Shown: positions 33,502 through 41,863 of the stretch, in pieces
How the letters are laid out: each line of letters starts with the position of its first letter
Numbering within the stretch: position 1 is the stretch's first letter
Source of the DNA: Paenirhodobacter enshiensis
GTDB lineage: Bacteria > Pseudomonadota > Alphaproteobacteria > Rhodobacterales > Rhodobacteraceae
Assembly (NCBI RefSeq): GCF_000740785.1
Contig: NZ_JFZB01000014.1
Coordinates: 104,331-168,330, forward strand
DNA length: 64,000 nucleotides
Direction of reading: 5' to 3'
Notes under the pieces: model-generated
What the model saw: the letters and a program-made list of their open reading frames with translations, nothing else
Databases searched by the model: none
Told to the model about the DNA's origin: nothing
Translations under genes and position numbers: made by a program

Positions 33502-34644
33502 ATGACGCAGACCATACTGGCAAACGCCCGGATCGTGCTTCCCGAAGAGATCGTGACCGGCACCGTGGTGCTGGAAGACGGCCGCATCGCGCGGATCGAC
33601 ACCGGCACCGCGGTGCCCGCGGGCGCCACCGATTGCGAAGGCGATCTGGTGATGCCCGGGCTGATCGAGCTGCACACCGACAACCTCGAACGCCATATCG
33701 AGCCCCGCCCCGGCGTCAGCTGGCCGCGCGAGGCGGCGATCCTCGCCCATGACGCGGAACTTGCCGGCGCCGGCATCACCACGGTGTTCGACGCGCTGCG
33801 GGTGGGCTCGATTCTGGGGGGCGACAGCGAATATCGCAAATATGCCCGCGAGGTGGCGAGCACGATCCTCGATCTGCGCGCGGCCGATGCGCTGCGCATC
33901 ACCCATCTGATCCACCTGAGGGCCGAGGTCTGCTCGCAGACGCTGATCGAGGAATTCTCCGAATTCGGCCCCGGGGATCACATCGGCATCGTCAGCCTGA
34001 TGGACCACACCCCCGGCCAGCGCCAGTTCCGCGATCTGTCGAAACTCGAGCAATACATGCGCGGCAAGCGCGGCATGAGCCCCGAGGCCTTCCGCGACCA
34101 CGTCGCGCGGCAGATGGAGCTGAGCGCGGCCTATGGCGCGCGCCACGAGGCGGCGGTCCTCGATTTCGCCCGGACGGTGGGCGCGACGCTCGCGAGCCAT
34201 GACGACACCGACCGCGCGCAGGTGGCGACCTCGGCCGCCCACGGCATTCGCCTTGCAGAATTCCCCACGACGACCGAGGCCGCCGAGGCCTGCACCGAGG
34301 CCGGGATCCGCGTCATCATGGGTGCGCCGAACCTGATCCGCGGCGGCTCGCATTCGGGCAATGTGGCGGCGCGCACGCTCGCGGATGCGGGGCATCTCGA
34401 TATCGTGTCGTCGGATTACGTGCCGGCGGCGCTGCTGACCGGGGCGCTGCATCTGGGCGCGCTGTGGGGGGATCTGCCGCGCGGGCTGCGCACGGTGACG
34501 GCGACGCCCGCCGCGGCCGCGGGGCTGACCGACCGCGGCCGCATCGCCGAGGGGCTGCGCGCCGATGTGATCCGGGTGCGCCCGCTCGGCCCGGTCACGG
34601 CGCGGCTGCGCGGCACCTGGGTCGGCGGCGAGCGCGTTGCCTGA
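33502..34644 (+). CDS. phnM: Alpha-D-ribose 1-methylphosphonate 5-triphosphate diphosphatase
   Basis: Amidohydrolase-fold enzyme that removes pyrophosphate from ribose 1-phosphonate 5-triphosphate before C-P cleavage. The 380-residue protein has the PhnM metal site GLIELHTDNLERHIEPRPGV, then FDALRVGS, LMDHTPGQRQFRD, SHDDTD and GAPNLIRGGSHSGN. The ATG at 33502 follows GGACAGA; two upstream in-frame ATGs add non-conserved residues. It has its own promoter region shared divergently with the DUF1045 gene. Confidence 0.95.
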   Translation: MTQTILANARIVLPEEIVTGTVVLEDGRIARIDTGTAVPAGATDCEGDLVMPGLIELHTDNLERHIEPRPGVSWPREAAILAHDAELAGAGITTVFDALRVGSILGGDSEYRKYAREVASTILDLRAADALRITHLIHLRAEVCSQTLIEEFSEFGPGDHIGIVSLMDHTPGQRQFRDLSKLEQYMRGKRGMSPEAFRDHVARQMELSAAYGARHEAAVLDFARTVGATLASHDDTDRAQVATSAAHGIRLAEFPTTTEAAEACTEAGIRVIMGAPNLIRGGSHSGNVAARTLADAGHLDIVSSDYVPAALLTGALHLGALWGDLPRGLRTVTATPAAAAGLTDRGRIAEGLRADVIRVRPLGPVTARLRGTWVGGERVA

Positions 34645-34652
34645 GGAAGGGC

Positions 34653-34675
34653 GCGCGGGGGGATTACCCCCGCGC
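34653..34675. terminator. GC-rich hairpin at the phnM/racemase convergence
   Basis: Perfect 9-bp stem GCGCGGGGG / CCCCCGCGC with a GATTA loop, 8 nt after the phnM stop and overlapping the stop codon of the convergent racemase-like gene. No T-run is visible, so termination is only a possibility. Confidence 0.4.
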
Positions 34676-35344
34676 CGAACCCGCAACCGTCTGCGCGGCC
34701 GCAAGTGCGAGGCGCGCAGACGCCGCCACCCCGTCGATCAGCGGTAAGGATGCGGTCTCGGACAGCGCGGCGTGCAGATGCGCCATGCCGGCACAGCCGA
34801 GGACCACGGCCTCCGCCCCGTCGTCGCGGCGCGCGGCCTCGGCCTCGGCCGTCAGGCGCGCGCAGACCTCGGGCCCGCCGGCATCGACCGCCAGCACCGG
34901 CAGACCGCTCGCCCGGACCGAAGTGCAGCCCGGCGCGAAGCCGAGCCGGCGGATATTCCCCTCGATCACCGGGACCGAGACCGCGAGCGTCGTCACCACC
35001 GAAAACCTGAGCCCCAGAAGCCCCGCCATCGCATAGGCCGACTGACCGATGCCGAGCACCGGGCAATGCGCCGCCGCCCGCATCTCGTCGAGCCCGGTAT
35101 CGTCGAAACAGGCGATGACGATGGCATCGACCGCCTCGGCCCGCGCGCGCGGCAGTTGCGCCAGAAGCCCCGGCACAGCGGCAGCGCCATCCTCCGGCCC
35201 CTGGATCGCCGGCGGCGCGCCCGCGTTGGTCCAGCCGAGGATCTCGGTTCCGGGCGCGGTGCCCGCCAGCGCCGCACGGGCAGCGATCACCACGGCCTCG
35301 GTCATCGAGGCGGTCGAATTCGGGTTCAGGTAGAGAAGTTTCAT
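34664..35344 (-). CDS. Asp/Glu/hydantoin racemase-family protein
   Basis: A 226-residue cytosolic enzyme of the aspartate/glutamate/hydantoin racemase superfamily. The two catalytic cysteines are in place: C79 (VIACFDDTG) and C184 (VLGCAGM), and the N-terminus LLYLNPNSTASMTEAV is typical of the hydantoin/allantoin racemase branch. It is last in an operon behind a Pot-type ABC transporter, so it probably acts on the imported compound. Related proteins include maleate isomerase and arylmalonate decarboxylase, so the exact reaction is open. Confidence 0.82.
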   Translation of the reverse strand: MKLLYLNPNSTASMTEAVVIAARAALAGTAPGTEILGWTNAGAPPAIQGPEDGAAAVPGLLAQLPRARAEAVDAIVIACFDDTGLDEMRAAAHCPVLGIGQSAYAMAGLLGLRFSVVTTLAVSVPVIEGNIRRLGFAPGCTSVRASGLPVLAVDAGGPEVCARLTAEAEAARRDDGAEAVVLGCAGMAHLHAALSETASLPLIDGVAASARLALAAAQTVAGSARG

Positions 35345-35393
35345 CGTCTCGTCTTCAAAATGCGGCCAACCGGAACGGCGGCAGGCAAGGCGT

Positions 35394-35420
35394 GAGGGGC
35401 AAGGCGGCGCCCTGCCCCTC
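35394..35420. other. Intercistronic stem-loop upstream of the racemase gene
   Basis: GAGGGGCA (35394-35401) pairs with TGCCCCTC (35413-35420) between the permease stop (35443) and the racemase start (35344). It may lower expression of the last gene of the operon or protect mRNA. Confidence 0.45.
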
Positions 35421-35442
35421 GGGTCGTTTCAGTGCGTCAGGC

Positions 35443-36279
35443 TCACACGCTCTTGCCGGCGTCAGAGCCGCCGCGCCGCCGGCGCAGACCGAGCGCCCAG
35501 ACCACGCCGAGGAACACCGCGATGATCGCGAAGGAGAACAGCGTGGTCAGCGTGCCGAGCGCGTAGATCACCGGATTGGTCACGTTGGTGGTCATGCCGA
35601 AGATCTCGAGCGGAAGGGTGTTGTAGCTGCCCGACGTCAGCAGCGTGCGGGCGAATTCGTCATAGGACAGCGAGAAGCCGAACAGCGCCACCCCGATCAC
35701 CGGCGGGGCGATGATCGGCAAGATCACGTGGCGCACCGTCTGCCAGGCCGACGCGCCCTGATCGCGGGCGGCTTCCTCGTAACGCTTGTCGAAACGGTTG
35801 AACACCGCGAACATCACCAGAAGGCCGAAGGGCAGCGTCCAGGTCAGCTGCGCGCCGAAGGCCGAGGTCGCCCAGTGGATCGGCAGCCCGCCTTCGTTGA
35901 AGATCAGCCCGACGCCGAGCGAGACGAGGATCGACGGGATCACGAGGGACGCGATCGCCAGATAGAACAGCACGCCCGAGCCCACGAAATGCTTGCGAAA
36001 CGCCAGACCCGCCATGACCGAGACGACTACCGTCACCGCCATCACCATCAGCCCGAGCACGAAAGACCGCCGCCACGCCCCCCAGATGTCGCCCACCGCC
36101 TGCTGAGCGAACAGCGCATGGAACCAGTGCGTCGAGACGCCGCGCATCGGGAAGGTCAGCCCGCCGTCCGGCCCCTGAAAGCTGAGGATGCCGATGGTGA
36201 CCGTGGGGCCGTAAAGGAACAGCACGAACAGCGCGAAGAAGGCCGTCAACCACCAGAAACTTTTCGAACGCGGTTCCAT
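35443..36279 (-). CDS. ABC transporter permease (PotC-like)
   Basis: Inner-membrane permease of a spermidine/putrescine-type ABC importer, 278 residues with six helices. The coupling motif is RYEEAARDQGASAWQTVRHV near residue 175, followed by LPIIAPPVIGVALFGFSLSYDEF, a PotC/PotI-like block. Starts one base after the stop of the partner permease. The transported solute is unknown; polyamine or another cationic or amino compound is suggested by family. Confidence 0.88.
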   Translation of the reverse strand: MEPRSKSFWWLTAFFALFVLFLYGPTVTIGILSFQGPDGGLTFPMRGVSTHWFHALFAQQAVGDIWGAWRRSFVLGLMVMAVTVVVSVMAGLAFRKHFVGSGVLFYLAIASLVIPSILVSLGVGLIFNEGGLPIHWATSAFGAQLTWTLPFGLLVMFAVFNRFDKRYEEAARDQGASAWQTVRHVILPIIAPPVIGVALFGFSLSYDEFARTLLTSGSYNTLPLEIFGMTTNVTNPVIYALGTLTTLFSFAIIAVFLGVVWALGLRRRRGGSDAGKSV

Positions 36280-36280
36280 G

Positions 36281-37156
36281 TCACAGCTCCTTGCGGATGT
36301 TGACGAAGCGCAGCACGATCCCGATCATCATCAGAACGGTAATCAGCAGCACCACCGAGGTGGCCGAGGCCGAGGGATATTGCAAAAGCCCGATGTCGTT
36401 GGAGATCAGCCGCCCGACGTTGGCCGATTGCGAGCCCGACATGAACCGCACGGTGATGAAATCGCCCATCACCAGCGTCACCACGAAGATCGAGCCGATC
36501 ATGATGCCCGGCTTCGACAGCGGCACGATCACGCTCCACAGGATCTGCCAGCCCGACGCGCCCTGATCGCGCGCCGCCTCGATCAGGCGGTGGTCGATGC
36601 GGGTCATGGTGTTGAAGATCGGGGTGATCATGAACAGCGTGTTGATATGCACGAAGGCCAGCACCACCGCGAAATCCGAATAGAGCAGCCATTCGAGCGG
36701 CTGGTCGATCACCCCGAGGCTGATCAGCGCCTGATTGGCGATGCCGTTGCGGCCGAGAAACGGGATCCACGAGATCATCCGGATGATGTTCGAGGTCAAA
36801 AACGGAATGGTGCACAGCAAAAACAGCGCCGTCTGCGACGCCGCGCTGCGGATGTGAAACGCCAGATAATAGGCGACGGTGAAACCGATCAGCAGGGTGA
36901 ACACCCAGGTCAGGAAGGCATATTTGAACGTCGCGAGAAACACCTTCCAGGTCACCGGCGAGGTCAGCAGAAACTCGTAATTCTCCCACGAGAACGCCGG
37001 CTCGATCGAGAATTCCGTCGCCTGCCAGAAGCTGACGACGAAGATCATCCCGATCGGCAGGACGAGGAACGCGCCCAGAACAAGCGCCAGAGGCGAGGCC
37101 AGAAGCCAGCCTTTCGCCGATTCCGACATCGTGTGCGACACGGGACTGCTCGACAT
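36281..37156 (-). CDS. ABC transporter permease (PotB-like)
   Basis: Partner permease, 291 residues, six helices. Coupling motif LIEAARDQGASGWQILWSVI near residue 195 and a long first periplasmic loop (FSWENYEFLLTSPV) match the PotB/PotH side. GAGGAGTTTCCCCC-like sequence precedes the ATG at 37156. A hairpin at 37185-37209 lies between the binding-protein gene and this gene. Confidence 0.88.
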   Translation of the reverse strand: MSSSPVSHTMSESAKGWLLASPLALVLGAFLVLPIGMIFVVSFWQATEFSIEPAFSWENYEFLLTSPVTWKVFLATFKYAFLTWVFTLLIGFTVAYYLAFHIRSAASQTALFLLCTIPFLTSNIIRMISWIPFLGRNGIANQALISLGVIDQPLEWLLYSDFAVVLAFVHINTLFMITPIFNTMTRIDHRLIEAARDQGASGWQILWSVIVPLSKPGIMIGSIFVVTLVMGDFITVRFMSGSQSANVGRLISNDIGLLQYPSASATSVVLLITVLMMIGIVLRFVNIRKEL

Positions 37157-37184
37157 GGGGGAAACTCCTCATCCGGTCGGGAAA

Positions 37185-37209
37185 GGCGAAGGGGGTGTCC
37201 CCCTTCGCC
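37185..37209 (-). terminator. Attenuator-like hairpin after the binding-protein gene
   Basis: Perfect 11-bp stem (GGCGAAGGGGG / CCCCCTTCGCC) with a three-base loop followed on the minus strand by TTTCCC. It lies in the 108-nt gap between the solute-binding protein gene and the PotB-like gene, the usual place for partial termination. Confidence 0.6.
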
Positions 37210-37264
37210 GCGGGTCTGGCAACGCCTGGTGCGGTGTGTCACCGCCCCCGGCCGCTCAGCCGCC

Positions 37265-38530
37265 TCAGGCGGCGATGAACTCGTTCCACTTGCGGACCAT
37301 GTACTGGTTCTCGTCCATCACCGAGTTCCAGCACGCGACATGGCCCATGCGCTCATAGAACGAGCCGCCGTCGCGCAGCTCGCCGGCCTTGGCCATGACC
37401 TTGCCGAACGGGTTGGCGATGTCGGCGGTGGCCGCCTTGCCCTCGAACCAGTAGCCCCATTCGTTGGCGTCCATGAACTGTTTCGAGGTCTCGGGAACCG
37501 CCGAATAGTAGCCCTGACGCATCAGGAAGGCGCCGACCCAGCCCGACAGATACCAGTTGATGTATTCATAGGCCGCATCGAGCTCCATGCCCTTGAGCGA
37601 CTTCGACAGGCCGAGGCCGCCGCCCCAGGCGCGATAACCTTCCTTCAGCGGCTGGAACACGCACGGGATGCCGCGCGACTTCACCGCGGTGACGGCGGGC
37701 GACCACATCGACTGGATCACCACCTCGCCCGAGGCCATCAGGTTCACCGACTCGTCGAACGACTTCCAGAATGCGCGGAACTGGCCGGCCTTCTTCGCCT
37801 CGGTGAAGATCGCGATGGTCTGGTCGATCTCGGCGCGGGTCATGTTGCCCTTGTCGCCATATTTGATCTTGCCCATCGCCTCGCACACCATCGCCATGTC
37901 CATGATGCCGATCGAGGAAATGTCGAGGATCGAGGCCTTGCCCTTGAACTCGGGGTTCAAGAGCTCCGCCCAGCTGTCGATCGGACGGCCGATCAGGTCG
38001 GGGCGGATGCCGAGCGTGTCGGCGTTGTAGATCGTCGGAACCAGCGTCATCCACTGGGTCTGCTCGGGCGCGAATTTCTTCGAGCCGGGGCCTTCGACGA
38101 AGCCCACGGTGTTCGGCGCGGTGCCCTGGGCGATCTTGCTGTCGGGCGTCAGCTTGCCGTCGCGGAAGATGCCGACGATCTTGTCGTAATTCTTGATCTT
38201 CGAGACATCCATCGCCTGCAGGTTGCCCGTCGGCCAGACCTTCTTGCAGATCCAGTATTCGATATCGGCGATGTCATAGCTGTCGGGCTGGGTCGCGGCG
38301 CGCTGCGTCACCGCATCCGAATCCAGCGCCGTCATGTCGAGCGAGAATCCGAGGTCTTCCTTGACCTTCTGGCCGACCTCGTTGAGGTTCGACACGCCCG
38401 TGCCGACCTGACGCAGCTTGATGTTCTTGATCTCCTGCGCCCAGATCATCGGCGCCGGGAAGGCCGAGGCGGCGGCAACGGCCGCACCCGTGGCCAGAAG
38501 CGAACGGCGCGAATATCTCATCTTCGACAT
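37265..38530 (-). CDS. ABC transporter substrate-binding protein (PotD-like, Tat-type leader)
   Basis: Periplasmic binding protein of 421 residues. The leader has twin arginines (SRRSLLATG) and a moderately hydrophobic core ending near WAQE, a Tat-type signal. The mature part has the PotD/PotF-family pattern with WMTLVPTIYNADTLGIRP and SWAELLNPEFKGKASILD. It is translated from an ATG at 38530 with GGGGAAAG as binding site; immediately upstream is a six-copy tetranucleotide repeat. Ligand unknown. Confidence 0.87.
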   Translation of the reverse strand: MSKMRYSRRSLLATGAAVAAASAFPAPMIWAQEIKNIKLRQVGTGVSNLNEVGQKVKEDLGFSLDMTALDSDAVTQRAATQPDSYDIADIEYWICKKVWPTGNLQAMDVSKIKNYDKIVGIFRDGKLTPDSKIAQGTAPNTVGFVEGPGSKKFAPEQTQWMTLVPTIYNADTLGIRPDLIGRPIDSWAELLNPEFKGKASILDISSIGIMDMAMVCEAMGKIKYGDKGNMTRAEIDQTIAIFTEAKKAGQFRAFWKSFDESVNLMASGEVVIQSMWSPAVTAVKSRGIPCVFQPLKEGYRAWGGGLGLSKSLKGMELDAAYEYINWYLSGWVGAFLMRQGYYSAVPETSKQFMDANEWGYWFEGKAATADIANPFGKVMAKAGELRDGGSFYERMGHVACWNSVMDENQYMVRKWNEFIAA

Positions 38531-38540
38531 GAACTTTCCC

Positions 38541-38565
38541 CTGTCTGTCTGTCTGTCTGTCTGTC
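38541..38565. repeat. Tetranucleotide simple repeat (CTGT)6
   Basis: Six perfect CTGT units plus one C. On the minus strand it reads as (ACAG) units ending right against the GGGGAAAG ribosome binding site, about 10 nt before the start codon of the binding-protein gene, in the 50-nt gap after the ATPase gene. No other run of this kind was noticed in the window. Confidence 0.95.
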
Positions 38566-38580
38566 GTTGCGATGGAATTG

Positions 38581-39567
38581 TCAGGCTTCGAGGCGGTGGA
38601 CCCGCCCCTCATCCCAGGCAAGCCCGAGGGTCTCGCCGGGGTTGATCGGTTGCGCGAAGAAGGCGGCATCGGGCACGAGAGCCACCACCTCCTCGCCAAG
38701 CTCGGTGCGGCTGGTCACCGCCACACGGTCGCCCTGATATTCGATGCCCGTCACCGAGGCGGTCACCGTGGCCGGCTGCCCACCCGCGGCGATGCGCACC
38801 GCATCCTGACGCAGCGCGACGCGCTGGCCGCCGAAGGTGACGACATTGTGCCCGCCCATGAAACGCGCAACGAATTCGGTGCGCGGGCTGCCCCAGACTT
38901 CACGCGGAGTGCCGGCCTGCTCGATCACCGAGTTGTTCATCACCACCACCTCATCGGCGAGCGCGAGCGCCTCGTCCTGACCGTGGGTGACGTGGATGAA
39001 GGTGATCCCGGTCTCGCGTTGCAGCTTCTTCAGCTCGGCCCGCATCCGGATGCGCAGGAACGGATCGAGCGCGGAGAGCGGCTCGTCGAGCAAAAGCACC
39101 CGCGGCTCGGTGATCAGCGCGCGGGCGAGCGCCACGCGCTGCTGCTGGCCGCCCGACAGCTGCGCCGGCATCCGTTCGGCCAGATGCGCCATCGCCACGA
39201 GATCGAGCAGCTTCATCGCCTTCTCGGCCCGCGTCGCCTTGTCGACGCCTTTCATCTTCAGGCTGAACGACACGTTGTCGCGCACCGTCAGATGCGGAAA
39301 CAGCGCATAGCTCTGGAACATCATCGCCGTCCCGCGCGCGGCCGGCGGCAGCCTGGAGATGTCAGTGCCGTTCAGGATGATCCCGCCTTCGCTGACCGTC
39401 TCGTGCCCGGCGATCATGCGCAGCGTCGTCGACTTGCCGCAGCCCGACGGCCCCAGAAGGCAGACATAGGTCGAGGGCGCGAACACGTGGTTGATGTCGT
39501 TCACCGCCACCGTGGTGCCGTAACGCTTGGTCAAATGCACGAGTTCGAGATCGTTGGGGGTGCGCAT
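38581..39567 (-). CDS. ABC transporter ATP-binding protein (PotA-like)
   Basis: ATPase of the Pot-type importer, 328 residues. Walker A GPSGCGKSTTL (about residues 36-46), Q-loop FQSYALFPHLTV, signature [15 protein letters not shown], Walker B LLLDEPLSALD, then a C-terminal TOBE domain (FVARFMGGHNVVTF onward). The ATG at 39567 follows GAGGACC. First gene of the five-gene minus-strand operon, divergent from the GntR regulator. Confidence 0.9.
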   Translation of the reverse strand: MRTPNDLELVHLTKRYGTTVAVNDINHVFAPSTYVCLLGPSGCGKSTTLRMIAGHETVSEGGIILNGTDISRLPPAARGTAMMFQSYALFPHLTVRDNVSFSLKMKGVDKATRAEKAMKLLDLVAMAHLAERMPAQLSGGQQQRVALARALITEPRVLLLDEPLSALDPFLRIRMRAELKKLQRETGITFIHVTHGQDEALALADEVVVMNNSVIEQAGTPREVWGSPRTEFVARFMGGHNVVTFGGQRVALRQDAVRIAAGGQPATVTASVTGIEYQGDRVAVTSRTELGEEVVALVPDAAFFAQPINPGETLGLAWDEGRVHRLEA

Positions 39568-39676
39568 CGCTGGTCCTCGCTGCTGGATGGGATCAGGCTG
39601 ACCCGGTTCGGCCCCCGTCGGCCAGAAGATAGCGCCGCCCATGAAGCGTTTTCATGCACTGCCGAAATTCTGGGCA

Positions 39677-39725
39677 AAATTGTATACGATATGCTCATTC
39701 GCGCACTCTAAATTGTATCCAATTT
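39677..39725. promoter_or_regulatory. Twin palindromic operators in the ABC/GntR divergent region
   Basis: The site at 39710-39725 is a perfect palindrome AAATTG-TATC-CAATTT. The site at 39677-39692 is AAATTG-TATA-CGATAT, a degenerate copy. Their centres are 33 bp apart, three DNA turns, so proteins on both would face the same side. The neighbouring GntR/FCD protein is the obvious candidate ligand. Confidence 0.65.
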
Positions 39726-39798
39726 TGGATTCGGACCCGTGCCCTTGCCACTGCCCCACCCGGCCCCCATCCTCGAATCAGCCACAGGAGGTGACGAC

Positions 39799-40482
39799 AT
39801 GGACGGGGCAGGCTCCGACATCACGGCCGAGACCATCGCCGCGGATATCGCGTTCGCGGTGCACGAACACCGTCTGGCACCGGGATCGAAGCTCTCCGAG
39901 GACGAGGTGGGCCATGTGTTCGGCGTGTCGCGCACGGTGGTGCGCGCGGCGCTGCAACGGCTGGCGCATGACCGTCTGGTGGAGCTGAAGCGCAACCGCG
40001 GCGCTTTCGTCGCCCAGCCGAGCGTGACCGAGGCGCGCGAGGTGTTCGAGGCGCGCGCCCTTCTGGAGCCGCGCACCGCCCGCTCGGCCGCGCGACGCGC
40101 GACACCTGACGACATCGGGATCCTGCAACGCCACATCGACGAGGAACATGCCGCGGTGCGCGAAGGATCGGCGGGGCGCGCGCTCTATCTGTCGGGGCGG
40201 TTCCATCTGGAGATCGCGCGCATCGCCGATCAGGCGACCATCGCCGAATTCATCGGTCAGCTGGTGTCGCGCTCGTCGCTGGTAATCGCGCTGTATTGGG
40301 AACGGCGCGGCGCATTGTGCGAAAGCCACGCCCATCACGCCCTGCTGCGTGCGCTGGCCGAGCATGACGGGGCGCGCGCCGAGGAGCTGATGCAGTCGCA
40401 TCTGGTCGACCTGCTGACGTCGCTCGACCTGCGCAACCGCACTTCGGCGCCGACATCGCTCAGCCAGGCGCTGAAGCTGTAG
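39799..40482 (+). CDS. GntR-family transcriptional regulator, FCD domain
   Basis: A 227-residue FadR-subfamily regulator. The winged HTH is at about residues 10-70 (LSEDEVGHVFGVSRTVVRAALQRLAHDRLVEL) and the all-helical FCD domain follows (FEARALLEPRTARSAARR, FHLEIARIAD, SHAHHALLRALAEHDGARAEELMQSHL) with the metal-site histidines. GGAGGTG precedes the ATG at 39799. It is divergent from the Pot-type operon and most likely controls it. The effector is unknown. Confidence 0.9.
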   Translation: MDGAGSDITAETIAADIAFAVHEHRLAPGSKLSEDEVGHVFGVSRTVVRAALQRLAHDRLVELKRNRGAFVAQPSVTEAREVFEARALLEPRTARSAARRATPDDIGILQRHIDEEHAAVREGSAGRALYLSGRFHLEIARIADQATIAEFIGQLVSRSSLVIALYWERRGALCESHAHHALLRALAEHDGARAEELMQSHLVDLLTSLDLRNRTSAPTSLSQALKL

Positions 40483-40495
40483 GGGGGATCGCCGC

Positions 40496-41863
40496 TCAGG
40501 CCAGGGTCAGCCGCGCCTCGAACCCCTCCGTCCGCCCCGGCACCGGCGACGACAGATCGAGCCGCCCGCCCGCCTGAGCCGCGATCTGATGGCTGATGCA
40601 CAACCCGAGGCCGAAGCCCGCGGCCCCGCCCGCCCCCGGTGCGCGCACGAAGCGCTGCGTGAGGCGCACCAGCTCGCCGGGCGGCACGACCGGGCCGGCA
40701 TTGCGCACGCACAGCACGGCGCCGGTGCCCTCCCCGGGATCTGCGCCCGGCTCCGCCGCCGGCCCGGGGATCAGACCGACCTCGACGGGGGTGTCCGCGG
40801 GGCTGTGCTGCAAGGCGTTCTCGATCAGGTTGCCGGCGACGATGGCGAAGGCGTCGGCGTCGATATGCACCGGCACCGGTGCCTCGGGCAATGTCAGCTG
40901 CAGCCGCGCGCTGCCCGAAGCGAGCCCCCGCACCACCAGCCGCAGCAAAACCCCGGCGTCGACCGCCGCCTCGCCCGGGCCGACGCCGGCATCGGCGCGC
41001 GCAAGCTGCAACAGACGCCCGACCAGATGCGACATGCGTTGCAGCGCGGTCTCGATGGTCTCGGCCCGGGCGCGGATCGCGGGATCCGTCGCCTCGGCGC
41101 GCAACCGCTGCACCTGCGCCAGCGCGATCGCCACGGGGGTGCGCAGCTCATGCGCCGCGTTCGAGGCGAAAGCGCGCTCTCCTTCCAGCGCCTGCCCGAG
41201 CCGCGCCATGAACCCGTTCATCGCTTCGGCCATGGCGGCGAGTTCCTCGGGCAGACGTCCGGTTCCGATCGGCGCGAGGGTGTGACTGTCGCGCCTTGCC
41301 ATCTCGGCGCGCAGCCCCGTCAGCGGCCGCAGCCCCAGCCCGACCGTGCCCCACACCAGAAGCCCGCCAAGCGGCACCAGCGCCAGCATCGGCAGCGCGA
41401 AGGACAGGAAGGTCACGCGCCAGGCCTCGTGCCGCTCGGCCATCGGGTCGGCGAACTGAACCGCATGACCGGCCGCGTCGAAAGCGGTGGTATAAATGCG
41501 GTGCGTGGCGCTTCTCTGAAATCCGCCCGGGGCCGGATCGGTGGGAAACTTCGCCCGCGCCGCCATCTCGGAGGCCGCAAGCACCCGCCCGTCGCGGTCG
41601 ATCATCCGCCAGGCAAGGGCCTCGCGCGGCGCCTCGCGCAGGCTGGCGGCCCCGGGCACGACCGCACCGCCCGAGGCGATCTGCGCACTCAGCATCGGCA
41701 ACAGGGTCTCCGCCCCCACGACCAGCTGCTGATCGAACAGCTCGCCCTCCTCGAAGCGCAATGCCAGCCCGGTCGCGGCCATGCTCACCAGCCACAACAG
41801 TCCCAACACCGCCCCCACCAGCCCCGCAAGCCGGCGCGACAGACGCGGACGGCGCGCGCTCAT
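40496..41863 (-). CDS. Sensor histidine kinase (QseC/PmrB-like)
   Basis: Membrane sensor kinase of 455 residues. Helix 1 at about 12-33, a periplasmic domain of about 110 residues, helix 2 at about 150-172, HAMP, phospho-accepting H-box (NAAHELRTPVA, His about 236), N-box GNLIENALQHSP and G-box FGLGLCISHQIA. Its start overlaps the response-regulator stop (ATGA). It follows a metal ATPase operon, so it may sense the metal. The periplasmic domain shows no clear metal-binding cluster. Confidence 0.9.
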   Translation of the reverse strand: MSARRPRLSRRLAGLVGAVLGLLWLVSMAATGLALRFEEGELFDQQLVVGAETLLPMLSAQIASGGAVVPGAASLREAPREALAWRMIDRDGRVLAASEMAARAKFPTDPAPGGFQRSATHRIYTTAFDAAGHAVQFADPMAERHEAWRVTFLSFALPMLALVPLGGLLVWGTVGLGLRPLTGLRAEMARRDSHTLAPIGTGRLPEELAAMAEAMNGFMARLGQALEGERAFASNAAHELRTPVAIALAQVQRLRAEATDPAIRARAETIETALQRMSHLVGRLLQLARADAGVGPGEAAVDAGVLLRLVVRGLASGSARLQLTLPEAPVPVHIDADAFAIVAGNLIENALQHSPADTPVEVGLIPGPAAEPGADPGEGTGAVLCVRNAGPVVPPGELVRLTQRFVRAPGAGGAAGFGLGLCISHQIAAQAGGRLDLSSPVPGRTEGFEARLTLA

